A stretch of 64,000 bases of DNA. Source: Membranipora membranacea. Lineage: Eukaryota; Bryozoa; Gymnolaemata; Cheilostomatida; Membraniporidae. Shown piece after piece: positions 1-11,128 of the stretch. Numbering within the stretch: the stretch's first letter is position 1; each line of letters starts with the position of its first letter. The stretch covers positions 124,001-188,000 of the forward strand of contig OU612068.1 in the NCBI GenBank assembly GCA_914767715.1, read 5' to 3'. The position numbers and the translations under genes were made by a program. The notes under the pieces are model-generated. The model saw only the letters and a list, made by a program, of their open reading frames with translations, searched no databases and was not told where the DNA came from.

Positions 1-263
1 AAAAAAACATACCTCTTCATGTCAAAGAAAAACAACCTTTACGCATGATGGAAAAGGGCTATAGCTATTGCATCTTCTGGCACATATAGTTCTAACTTCA
101 ATGAATGGATAGCATTTCTCAGTTCTACATTAGATAAGCCAGCCTATGGGGAAGTTCTGCTGTGGATTCAATTGAGGCAGTGCAGAGCATGACACACATT
201 AGTGATTGTGTAAAACACCCGCAGCAGCTTATTTAACATTAGGTTTACATGTAAAACACTCAC

Positions 264-3200
264 CGTAGACGCCTTCTATGAGAAGGCCGATGAAGAAGCT
301 GAGTATATTCTCCATTCCTGCTTTATCCAGATCTTTACATATGAGAGTTTTGAATTTCATTTTATTGAGTCTCTCCCCGATTTTGAGTATGTCGTTGGGT
401 GGAGCTCCCAGTTTCTTCTCATTCATATATTTACCGTTGCCGATTAGTAAGGCTACTTTATCTTTAGCTGTGTACTTGAGGTCTTCTAGGATACAAACAG
501 ATCAACCATCGATTAAAATATGACAGATAAAATAGCCATTCCAAGTACTACACAGGGAGTATATATTGGTATGTATGACATTACAGTGTGATTGATATGC
601 CTTCATGTCTTTAGATTTAGTTCCGAATATAACGGGGTCTTTTGTACACAATATGAAATGAGATTAGATCAGATCCATTAGAATACTGAGGTGTTTAAAG
701 TATAACACACATGTACCTGGCTGATATTGCGGTGCAGTAGGAGCGGTTGGTAATCCAGGCTCTGGTACTATTGGTGGAGCAGATCCATTTTCTGCTGGAA
801 ATACACAAACAACCACAATTATCCATATAACATGTATAAATTATCCATATAACATGTATGAATTATCTAATCATCCATATAACATGTGTTAATTATCTAA
901 TCATCCATATAACATGTATGAATTATCTAATCATCCATATAATATGTATGAATTATCGCACTGTTGCTGAGAGTTTGTAGCTCTTATCTGAGGACACCAC
1001 CAGAGTTTTAGAGCTTAGTCTACATGATGACAACAGTACTCTACAGTAATCTTAGTATGTCTAATAGTAAGTCTAACTGCTCAGGCGCCTGCGATGCAAG
1101 ATAGCGGCAATATAGCGGTATTACATTACCAAACATTCATGGCGAAAATGAGTGTTTGATAATATAATGTCATTATAATGTCAGCAGTGATAAGACAACT
1201 GATTTTAATCAACCTTTTTAATCAACTAACTTGCCTGGCAGCGGTCTGAGCAGTTAGACGAACTAAGCAGGGATGACAGATCTGAAAGTTTGACTTGTTC
1301 TTACTCATACACTCACCTGGTTCTATGGTGATATGACAAAGGTCTGTGTATATCTGATTAAGAATGTTACATATGCTACATACAATATATCCATCACTCA
1401 ACCATCTACAATAATAGATCACAGTGTTTTACTGTATATATCCTACAATAATAGATCACAGTGTTTTACTGTATATATCCTACAATAATAGATCACAGTG
1501 TTTTACTGTATATATCCTACAATAACAGATCACAGTGTTTTACTGTATATATCCTACAATAATAGATCACAGTGTTTTACTGTATATATCCTACAATAAT
1601 AGATCACAGTGTTTTACTGTATATATCCTACAATAATAGATCACAGTGTTTTACTGTATATATCCTACAATAACAGATCACAGTGTTTTACTGTATATAT
1701 CCTACAATAATAGATCACAGTGTTTTACTGTATATATCCTACAATAACAGATCACAGTGTTTTACTTTATATATCCTACAATAATAGATCACAGTGTTTT
1801 ACTGTATATATCCTACAATAATAGATCACAGTGTTTTACTGTATATATCCTACAATAATAGATCACTGTGTTTTACTGTATATATCCTACAATAAAAGAT
1901 CACAGTGTTTCACTGTATATATCCTACAATAATAGATCACAGTGTTTTACTGTATATATCCTACAATAAAAGATCACAGTGTTTTACTGTATATATCCTA
2001 CAATAAAAGATCACAGTGTTTTACTGTATAAATCTTACAATAATAGATCACAGTGTTTTACTGTATATATCCTACAATAATAGATCACAGTGTTTTACTG
2101 TATATATCCTACAATAAAAGATCACAGTGTTTTACTGTATATATCTTACAATAATAGATCACAGTGTTTTACTGTATATATCCTACAATAAAAAATCACA
2201 GTGTTTTACTGTATATATCCTACAATAATAGATCACAGTGTTTTACTGTATATATCCTACAATAATAGATCACAGTGTTTTACTGTATATATCCTACAAT
2301 AATAGATCACAGTGTTTTACTGTATATATCTTACAATAATAGATCACAGTGTTTTACTGTATATATCCTACAATAATAGATCACAGTGTTTTACTGTATA
2401 TATCCTACAATAATAGATCACAGTGTTTTACTGTATAATTCCTACAATAAAAGATCACAGTGTTTTACTGTATATATCCTACAATAATAGATCACAGTGT
2501 TTTACTGTATATATCCTGCAATAACAGATCACAGTGTTTTACTGTATATATCCTACAATAATAGATCACAGTGTTTTACTGTATAATTCCTACAATAAAA
2601 GATCACAGTGTTTTACTGTATATATCCTACAATAATAGATCACAGTGTTTTACTGTATAATTCCTACAATAAAAGATCACAGTGTTTTACTGTATATATC
2701 CTAAGGTTAGTAGGTCATGAATATAAAGGTGTATGGGTAGACTAAAGATAATATATTTATAAGGTATCATTTCCCGGAATGTGAGACACAACATACAGTG
2801 GATTTGGGCAAAGGAAGATTAAGTTTGGAATTTCAAGTAATGTAGGGTTAACAAGTTGAGGGGAATTGTGATAAAGGGAATGAGCAACAAGGTATATAAA
2901 TGTGAGACAGGCAGAATTTTTGTTTTTTTGAAAAGTTGAACGGTATGCTCATTGAGAGGTTTATTGAAGGCATATCTCACTAATCTCTTTTGGAGGATAG
3001 CGATCTTATCGAAACGGGTTTGTGGCGCGTTGCCCCAAGTTCCAATGCAATACACAATTTTACTGTGTGCTAATGCATTGTGAAGCAAGATCATGGCTGA
3101 GGGGGGTACAATTTTGTAGTAATCTAAATAAAAGTCCAGAAATTTTGTTTAAAGAGTTTCTCAAATCAGAAATATGAGCTTCCAGCTTAGTGTTTGATTT

Positions 3201-5448
3201 ATTGTGACACCTATTTCAAGTTTTCTAGAGTCCATCAATATATCAGAATGTATCTGCGGTGAGTTTTGGCCTTTGGTCTTTTCTACATTCAGTGATAATT
3301 TATTGGTGTTACACCACCTGAGTACATTGTCTAGATGAAAGTTTATATCAGCTCTGACCGTGTTCAGGTTTTTAATTTGAACGAAAAGGTTGGTGTCATC
3401 CGCAAAAAAGTTTGGGGTCAAAATAACTGGTATGTTTGAGCAGATCATTTATGTAAAGAATAAACAGTGTGGGCCCAAGTATTGATCCCTGGGGAACCCC
3501 ACAACAATTAACTCCCTCTTCGTTGACCACAAGTTACTGGAATATTTGAAGATTGTAGGTTTTCCGATTTAATAAATTGAAGCCCAAAAAGCTTTGAAAC
3601 CATCTGTCCCATCTTCTGTCAAAGCTATACAAAAACTGAAGTTTATAGAGCAAAGTATGATGATTTATTGTGTCAAGCGCATTTTTTTGGAAACCGAACT
3701 GAGAGGGAGTAACATTTTTATAAATTTCCATGAAGTTTAGTAATTGGATATTCACAACATAACAGATCATAGGTGTTTGAGCAATTTTACAAAACTTCAA
3801 CCATGCTGACAAAAAATATCATTGTTGTGGCCATAACCATAGAGCACAATTTTGTAGGCATGTCTTGTGAGCACAATAGTTAATCTGCTCTGCTTCCTAT
3901 GTCAGTGTTTTTGTGTGGCCTTTTTTCAGCATGGTTTACAATTATGCAAAAGTCACATAAGACTTGTCATATAGAAACAGAAAAAAAGTTAAAATTAATA
4001 AATTTATTTCGCTCAAATGGCACAAATCAAAATTTTGTTGAACTGTTCACATTTGTTATCCTGCCAGCTTACCTGCGGTATATGATATGTTAATATTTGA
4101 TCAGTCAGGGACATAGCCAATGATTGAATGATGAGATAATACCTGGGTTCTGAGATAGAGAGGGTGGCTTTGTTCTGACCCGGTATTTTACGAGCTGTAG
4201 AACCTTTAGAGGGATAATAATACCACTGATACATAGGAGCTGGTATTCCTGCAGCTTTAGTGCTGATCTTCAGTCCTTGGCCTGCTGACAACTTTAATGA
4301 CTTTAGAAGCTGAATCTGTAGAATCGGGGGAACTGAAAAAATAAAACCTGAAATAATGATGTGAAATTAGGCTTCACCAAATCCGCAGTGAAGATAAAAG
4401 CCTGCATGCTCTATTGATCTGAGATACACATAAAATAGTATATCATATAATAGGTGATCCCCCCCCCTCACACACACACAGGGAGACCGGCTCACAGATT
4501 AATTCCTACTGGGGATACCATGTCAAACACTAAGGTATAAATTACAGTGATATCAACCATAAATATCATATAATCAAACATGCCCCATCTCTTGTGCATA
4601 GGATAATCTTATAATACATACGAGGCTGTCCGAATATTTGGAGTCCGGGCCAGAACTCTATTTTGTATAGATAATGTAGTATATCCTGTAATGTTCTATT
4701 GAGTATACCGAGCTCATGTAGTAACTCATCTCCTGGGCTCTCCTTACTTAATATATCTGTTATCTTAGTCTGACTAGGATATGAAGAAGAGGAGATAACT
4801 TAGTAACAAAAGTAGTATGTCACTTACTCAGTAGTCTGTTTATCTATCTATTAGTCAAATACAGATACAAACTGATCCAAAAGGCCTACTCGACCATTGC
4901 AGTCACATATGAGTAAAGGCCAGGCCAGGGAGAAAACCTCATATTGGTGAATAGGATAAGGGAGATTACTTCAGGTTAGTGAATACCGAAACACGACAAT
5001 AACCTCATTGACAGGGAGATAACCTAAGATAATAATAATGATGTCTTCTATGGTTTTAAAATTACCTCCATCCAGTGTGTGGGACTAAAAATTACCTCCA
5101 TCCAGTGTGTGGGACTAAAAATTACCTCCATGCAGTGTGTGGGACTGAAAATTACCTCCATGCAGTGTGTGGGACTAAAAAATTCCTCCATCCAGTGTGT
5201 GGGACTAAAAATTACCTCCATCCAGTGTGTGGGACTGAAAATTACCTCCATCCAGTGTGTGGGACTAAAAATTACCTCCATCCAGTGTGTGGGACTACTG
5301 CCGCCAAATCTTTAATTGCATCTCGATTAGCGTCTAACTCTAACTGAAGTTTACGCAGCTCAGTGTATCGTATATTACTTATATTCATATCTTCCCATCC
5401 TACATAAGTGGCTCTGAGCCTAAAGGGAACTCCCATACGCGAAATATC
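264..5448 (-). CDS. MALT1: MALT1-like paracaspase (partial: death domain, Ig, start of caspase-like domain)
   Basis: Six exons read on the minus strand: 5276-5448, 4622-4773, 4143-4332, 1317-1405, 717-794 and 264-485. All junctions are GT-AG and the reading frame is continuous. The first two encode a death domain (a GW motif split by the intron, then DELLHELGILNRTLQDIL). The next two encode an Ig fold (SAGQGLKIS, YQWYYYP, then SDGYIVCS). A proline-rich linker follows. The last exon opens the caspase-like fold with DKVALLIGN, close to the same stretch of vertebrate MALT1. MALT1 links CARD-BCL10 complexes to NF-kB signalling and is an Arg-specific protease. The catalytic His/Cys exons lie beyond the window edge, so activity cannot be judged. 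The start codon is unresolved: 5448 looks like an acceptor (TTTTTAG), but in-frame ATGs occur just inside the exon. Only one Ig domain is seen here, against two N-terminal ones in vertebrates. Identification is firm for the family. Confidence 0.85.
818..958. repeat. Tandem repeat, about 30-bp unit
   Basis: About four to five copies of a unit built on CATCCATATAACATGTATG, starting roughly 25 bp upstream (in transcript sense) of the acceptor of the MALT1 linker exon. Unlike other arrays here it does not copy the splice site. Confidence 0.85.
1406..2706. repeat. 37-bp minisatellite, about 35 copies, abutting the MALT1 Ig-exon acceptor
   Basis: A near-perfect array of a 37-bp unit containing GATCACAGTGTTTTACTG. 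Read on the minus strand each unit ends with TTATTGTAG, which is the acceptor used by the exon at 1317-1405. The array edge coincides with the splice junction. A few units vary (AACAG, AAAAG, AATTC variants). Confidence 0.95.
2740..3830 (-). mobile_element. Degenerate LINE reverse-transcriptase fragment
   Basis: Minus-strand reading frames in several phases give parts of a non-LTR retrotransposon reverse transcriptase. 3534-3812 carries QFGFQKN and an HHTLLYKL segment. 3161-3448 carries FFADDTNLF, the F-ADD active-site motif, followed by an LNVEKTK motif. 2819-3094 carries the C-terminal ILQKRLVRYAF segment. Frameshifts and stops separate the parts, so this copy is dead. It lies in a MALT1 intron in the sense orientation. 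Confidence 0.75.
5057..5296. repeat. 30-bp minisatellite, 8 copies, spanning the donor of the MALT1 death-domain exon
   Basis: Minus-strand unit: the last 19 nt of the exon (starting TCCCACACACTGG), the donor GTAATTTTTAG, then the next copy. Each copy therefore holds a mini-exon flanked by GT and AG. The reading frame through the array meets TAA at every donor. Confidence 0.95.
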
Positions 5449-7486
5449 CTAAAAAGCACAATACATGCCAAAGAGCATTAAAACAGATAACACTTTGTGG
5501 TATATCTTTGTCAATCAGTTTGAAATTGCATCCGATAAAAGATGGAAAATCTACATCACACAATTTTGTACGGTAGCAGAGTGGTCACTACCCTTGCTTC
5601 TAATTGAGGTGAATGCCCACCCTTACCATGTACGAGGGTGCGCTAAATAGATGTATTGTATTGTATCATTTAGATCTTATGTAGGCATATTCTCATTGGC
5701 CCTGACAGAGGTATTTATAGTAACATGCTGAGGTTTAACTCAGCGTTATGTATAAGATATATATTTCTCTGAATGAGGACCAAGAATTGTCAGGCATTAC
5801 AATGACTAGACCTCTAAATTCTTGATCTTGGTCAACGTAAATTATCTTAGCAAATTCATTTTACTTCAAAGCTTGAAGGGACAAGAATTGAACTCAGGTT
5901 ATGACTTACTATGCTGGTCATGGTAGCAGAACTTTAATCTTGACCGAGTGGAATGGGATAGCTTCACCCTGAGCACATATAGAGGCACAAAAGTGTCACC
6001 AATAGACAATTGCTACCTGAAAAATAAATATAAATATAAAGTCTAGGGCTTGAATATCGTGCTTCTTTTAGTCATTTCCTATTACTAGCTCAACGCTAGG
6101 TAACGGAATATTCTATGTTGGAAAGTCGGTAACATTAGTGGTCTATAACTACTGCAGGGGAGATCACCAAACTCAGATCACCAAACTGATAATGGTGTAG
6201 TATTCTGCTCCAATCAAGTTGATTGAAGTTAAAATTCCTCTTGTTCGATTACACCTGTTCTATTAGGGATCACAGACTATGAGAGCACATATCACACACC
6301 CACATATCACACACCCACATTTAGCGTGTGAAAAAAGGCATTTTCAAAAAAGTTATTACAACTAGTTATATCCAATGTCAATGATATATATATATGGGTG
6401 TAGGGACAGAAATGCTACAACAAAGCTACCGTTCTTCTCCATGCACATTCATTGAAAAAGGGTAGAAGCTGTCTAGTAATAGGCCACATCAGTGACCTAT
6501 TTGTTCCATTTTTCATGAGTCACTCATACGAACAGCATTATGGTAGATAGATCATCATTCAGCACCTCAACCTAAGGACCATCAAGATCTTACATATTTT
6601 CTGCATATGTTTCTCCTGGCGCAGATTTTCTTGTATGGAGATGTCTTACTGAACCAACTACTATTGTCTTTCTTCTTCTTCTTACTAACAGCTGTCCCTT
6701 ATTATTCCAATTGTTACCAACCCTCTAGCTCGGATTTTTCATTGATTCAGGAACCAACTCCAGGCTTGCAAGTCCCCATGAGAGATAGACTGGATTTAAG
6801 AAGTGACAATCTCTAGCACGGGCAGGCTGTCTGGGTGGGTGGGTGTCCCAACCCCACCATCCCCAGAGAGCCTGCCCAGGCTAGATCATCCATCGTTTCC
6901 AATATGAAATTTGAAACATTCTAGATTTAGTCAGCTACCTCCTATCCTATCCATTGACTTAACCTCCAGAGACACCAGAGAGATAAGTGGACATACAATA
7001 GTAAAATTAAGACCAACTAAATAAAAATAAAAACAGCAGGTGCTATGACACCCTGGCATGGCGGGCCTAACCCCTAACACATTTTAAAAACTGTAAGCCA
7101 ACCTTTACTGTGGTACTCCTTTTGCTGACAAGTTCCTATGTGTTTTCCGTCTCTAAGGTATAGTAGCTTACCTTTCTATTAGCCAACCAAGACAGCCTGA
7201 TGTAGCAATTATCTCACCTGAGGCGAGAACTTAGGCAAGAGCCTGCACATCTACTTTTCAGTCTTCTCTTCAAATTTCCTTGTGGGACTGGTCTGTGGGA
7301 AAATCCAAGCGCAGAGCTTCCTGCTGATATTGGCCAATCAAATCCATCCACTGTGTTGGTTGGCCAAAAACAAACCAATCATATTTTTATATTCAACTAA
7401 ATAGTCTAACTTTATCCTACACTTTTACGACAGTAATAACGACTAACTTGTTGACACAGTTAAACGACAACATGCCTACATCCTAT
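5449..7486. other. Region between MALT1-like gene and RPL13
   Basis: No convincing coding exon. It holds a possible tRNA-derived SINE (5570-5660), a small imperfect hairpin around 5780-5840 (GACCAAGAATT), and presumably the upstream exons or promoter of the minus-strand gene and the promoter of RPL13. Short open frames here lack family signatures. Confidence 0.5.
5572..5665 (+). mobile_element. Possible tRNA-derived SINE
   Basis: GGTAGCAGAGTGG resembles a Pol III A box of Leu/Ser-type tRNAs. The sequence ends in a simple tail of repeated TGTAT. A convincing B box is not visible, so this is tentative. Confidence 0.35.
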
Positions 7487-7514
7487 CTTTTTTACGGCTC
7501 AAGAAAGTCAAGGA
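7487..7514 (+). promoter_or_regulatory. Candidate RPL13 transcription start (TOP-like tract) and 5' UTR exon
   Basis: CTTTTTTAC resembles the 5' terminal oligopyrimidine start typical of ribosomal protein mRNAs. It is followed after about 25 nt by a good donor (GGA|GTGAGT). The coding exon at 8503 is preceded by an acceptor (CTCCACCTAG at about 8496), so a 5' UTR intron is required. The pairing is inferred. Confidence 0.45.
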
Positions 7515-7994
7515 GTGAGTAATTTTTACATTGTCTATTTTAATCTTTGAATTTTACAGGCATCAATGTCCACAAAGCAATGATCATACTTTCATAGTAC
7601 TCTTAATATCCATAGGTACCAAATGAGACATTGAATCAACTAGTTCTAGATTAGCAGGACAATGAAATAAGTATGTAAACCTGATGGAAATCAGCTGCTG
7701 TTTAGCAAACTAATATGTCACATATAGCCTCGACATTTTGTAATACATATCTAGTATAGGCCTATTCACTTGTTTCTCCAGTATGTGCTTTCTCATGATG
7801 TCGCTTTATGAGTATACCTCATTTAAAAGTAGGGCCTGGTAGGCAATCCCTAGGACAGTATAACCAAGGAGTAACTGGTATAACTCGCACCTACATCTTA
7901 CCTCGATGATTGTAGAACACTCTAATAAAGCCCTAGGGCATAAAGGGGAGTGCCTCATATTTACCATTTGTGAGCAAAAAACCAGTGGTTTAGG

Positions 7995-8141
7995 CAGGGG
8001 TAACAGCATATAGCCGTCATTAGGGTTGAGTATTGGGTGGCTCAGGTCTCTTACAGTCCTGGGCAAAAAACTATTGTGGTACAGTTTGGAAGAAGCAAAA
8101 ATTGCTGTTGGTTCTCCCCGCGTAGCAGCTCTTGTCACCAT
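7995..8141 (-). mobile_element. Possible LINE 3' fragment in RPL13 5' UTR intron
   Basis: A minus-strand frame contains KLYHNSFLPRTVRDL, similar to the 'N-F-PRT-DW' segment that closes many LINE ORF2 proteins. It is short and isolated. Confidence 0.4.
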
Positions 8142-8502
8142 GGTGGCAGTGGCTCAGTTATTACAATTACAGTGGCAGTTGAGTTGGCCAACATTTGCTT
8201 GCAGTGCATGCTTCGAGTCCATCATCATACATGTATCTAGCCTATGTATAAATATATAGTCCTTGGTCAACCTCCACATCGGTCTGCAGAAAAAGATAGT
8301 GTGTGACATGGCCGTCTTGGCTTGGGATTTATTGACGAACATATACATACATACATGTCCTGCTAAGACACCGGCTTGGCCTCGCCAAGTTATTCTAAAC
8401 TGGTATGTTCACCACAGTCTAAGTGATGATTGCATTTAGTCATATTATTTATCAATGATATTTCAGTAAAATATGGATTGTTCTTTCTCCACCTAGGTCG
8501 AC

Positions 8503-10220
8503 ATGAAGGTCAACAACATCTTACCTAACTCTCATCTCCATAAGAATTGGAAGAGATGGGTACGTACATACTTCAACGGCCCCATGGCCAAGAAGCGCAG
8601 GGCAACCAAGAGAGCTGAGAAGGCCAGACAGATTGCACCTAGACCAGTTGCTGGGCCACTCAGACCTATAATCAGATGCCAAGGAAATAGATACAACCAC
8701 AGAGAAAGACTCGGACGTGGATTCACCCTCGATGAGCTTGCAGTAAGTTGATTTTCTTGTGTGTGACACGCAACCTCTGAGTTTTGAATATACACTTTGG
8801 AGAAGGTATTTCAGTAAGGGTAGGCAAGATTTGCATTAGTGTATGTGATGAACAGTTGAAAACGACATGGCTCTGTTTGCCCCTACAAGGATGGCCTTGC
8901 ATTTGAAAACTTTGCTGTATTTCTCTGTTATCATACAGAAACTTAGATCCTTGGATTTATCATTATACATGAATTCAGTTCAGTTTTAAAGCCTGACTTG
9001 TGCTACTGGCCTATGTGTCTATCTACTTTTAACCTACACACAATATACATGGCTATCCTGTGGTTGATAATCAATGTCGGGATTAGTTATGGGAAGCTTG
9101 GAAGTCACTATAAGCCGGTTTGGCACTTATGTCCCCATTGTGTCTGTATTGAATGACAGAATTATTGCTCCTCCTACTACAGCAAGCTGGTGTTAACCGA
9201 AAGTACGCTCGTACTGTTGGCATATCAGTAGACCACAGGCGTAAGAACAGGAATGTTGAGGCTCTACAACAGAATGTACAAAGGCTAAAAGAGTACAAGT
9301 CTAAATTGATCCTCTTCCCACGTAAAGCCAGCAAACCCAAGGAGGGAGATGCCTCTGTGAGTACTATACTTATTGTAAATTTTATCTTATGAATGGCCCA
9401 AGCCTGGTACATATGTAGCTATAACTATTTAAAGCTGTATGGAAAATGAGAAATCACGATAGATTGATTAGTATAGAAATACCAAAGCAATATATAGTAG
9501 GTGTGCAATATTTTTAACCGGAAAAGATTCATAGCACTTCTTGGTAAACAAGTTGTATAGTTGTCCCCCTTCTCATCTATGAGGTATTTTCCAGCCCACA
9601 ACTATCACCATAAATGAGTATTCCGCCCTGTGTAGAAGCCAAATTGTTTTTTTATGGCTTGTGGGATTATTGCTTTTAAATTTGGCGAGTATGAGATCCA
9701 TACATACATACACTTTGCCGAGACCAGAGTCACCCGCTGTTGGGTTTTATTCCCTCACTTTCCTTATGATTGAGCAATATAGTGAGCACATACAGTGAGC
9801 TTTAACTGTTATATATTGTATGCCTGATTTCAATTTCAGCTTATTCCAAAATGAGTATTGAGACTGCACCGGGTCTCATGCAGTACGCCAGTCTTGTTAT
9901 TATATATCGTGTCGTATGATCCTGGTCATGAGATTGCTTATAGTAGTCAAGTATGTCAAAATATTATTATGTAGACTGTAGGCCTATTTACTTATGATCA
10001 ATGTTTTCTTTACCAGGAGGAGGAGATCAAGATGGCTACTCAGCTTCAAGGTAAGATCATGCCTATTGATGTGACTGTACCAGCTATGGAGGTGAGAACT
10101 CCTACTGCAGATGAGAAGAAATTCCAGGCATACATCACACTGAGACGACAGTGGCGTAGAGCTAAGCTACAGGGAATAAGAGAAAAGAAGGCCAGGGACG
10201 CTGCTGAAGCTGCCAAGTAA
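8503..10220 (+). CDS. RPL13: 60S ribosomal protein L13 (eL13), complete
   Basis: Three coding exons, 8503-8742, 9183-9356 and 10017-10220, join in phase 0 to give 205 residues (human 211). Recognisable blocks are [18 protein letters not shown], the [15 protein letters not shown] junction, [32 protein letters not shown] and a basic C-terminal helix ending in AAEAAK. The protein is a structural component of the large ribosomal subunit. The ATG follows GTCGAC a few bases after an acceptor, so the 5' UTR is spliced. A possible polyadenylation signal (AATAAA) lies 64 nt after the stop. The N-terminus differs from vertebrates ([16 protein letters not shown]), but the [13 protein letters not shown] core matches. 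I looked for intronic C/D snoRNAs, common in this gene, without a secure call. Confidence 0.97.
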
Positions 10221-10283
10221 CTTGTTGACTTACTAACAGTTTTTTATGCTCATGTAGTTCAAATATTTATTCGACAACATCAG

Positions 10284-10289
10284 AATAAA
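10284..10289 (+). terminator. RPL13 polyadenylation signal AATAAA
   Basis: Canonical hexamer 64 nt downstream of the RPL13 stop codon in a T-rich 3' UTR. Confidence 0.6.
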
Positions 10290-11128
10290 TTGTGGCGGAA
10301 TCATAATATGGGACTTTGTTATTTGACAAGAACTTGTATCAGTGTTGGCCAGCAGATGCTGCTGTTTGATCTGTGGTAGTAAATGTAAACATCTGCTGTG
10401 AATCTAGTGGAAGAAAAGTCTGTAGTGTTCAGTGATGTTACAATTGATCTTCAACTGACTTGCACCGCAAATACATCAGGGGACTGGTGTATTGTTAGCT
10501 CTTTCCTTGTATCGTTTCACAGTCAGTGATCCTGATTTACACCCTTGCATCATGAGCCCTACAAGATGGTGCAGAGCCAGTTAAAATGGTAACAAAAACA
10601 ATTCTAAACAAAAAAAAAGTAGCCCAAAACAACAATATGTTGTATTCTATTTAGCCATGGTTTCTGTTAATCACAAACCTAGGCATATCCTCTGATAACT
10701 GCTTGTATACAATGGGCTTTTCTAATCAAACTTACATACAATGAAGGCTAAGATTGTAATTGACACGAGCCCCAACATTATAGTACTAGCTACCATTATA
10801 GTTTTATCTACTGCAATAGTCTCTAATGATCTATCTACATCATCGTCCAAACTCTGTTCAGTTTGGAAGGTCTACAAAAAGCAAGAATGTAACATGGGCA
10901 AATCTGAATACCGACCTCGTCTGCTGGTAACTGCACATTGATAATATCAATACTATCATGGTACTTATCATTGCGTACTGAATCTACCAAGGAGTTGTCT
11001 GATAGTGTTAAATGAGAAGGAAACTCCTGTCAACATGAGTTTTGTGTGAAGTATTGTTTTAGTTGAGACATGCTAACCATTTCCACAGTTACTTATACCT
11101 CAGAGCTATGATCATATTTAGTTCTCAC
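10290..11128. other. Intergenic region downstream of RPL13
   Basis: No recognisable gene. At 10991-11035 a CAAGGAGT...ACTCCT inverted pair resembles the micro-palindromes described nearby but has no clear target-site duplication. Confidence 0.4.

Noticed and set aside
1406-2706. CRISPR-like array
   Set aside because: Units are contiguous with no unique spacers, and the window is eukaryotic.
5075-5347. Open frame of repeated CGTKNYLHPV-type peptide on the plus strand
   Set aside because: It is a by-product of the 30-bp minisatellite; all frames of the repeat stay open. The real coding strand is minus.
8743-10016. C/D box snoRNA in RPL13 introns
   Set aside because: GTGATGA at about 8846 and CTGA motifs occur, but no pair with a suitable spacing and terminal stem could be established by eye.
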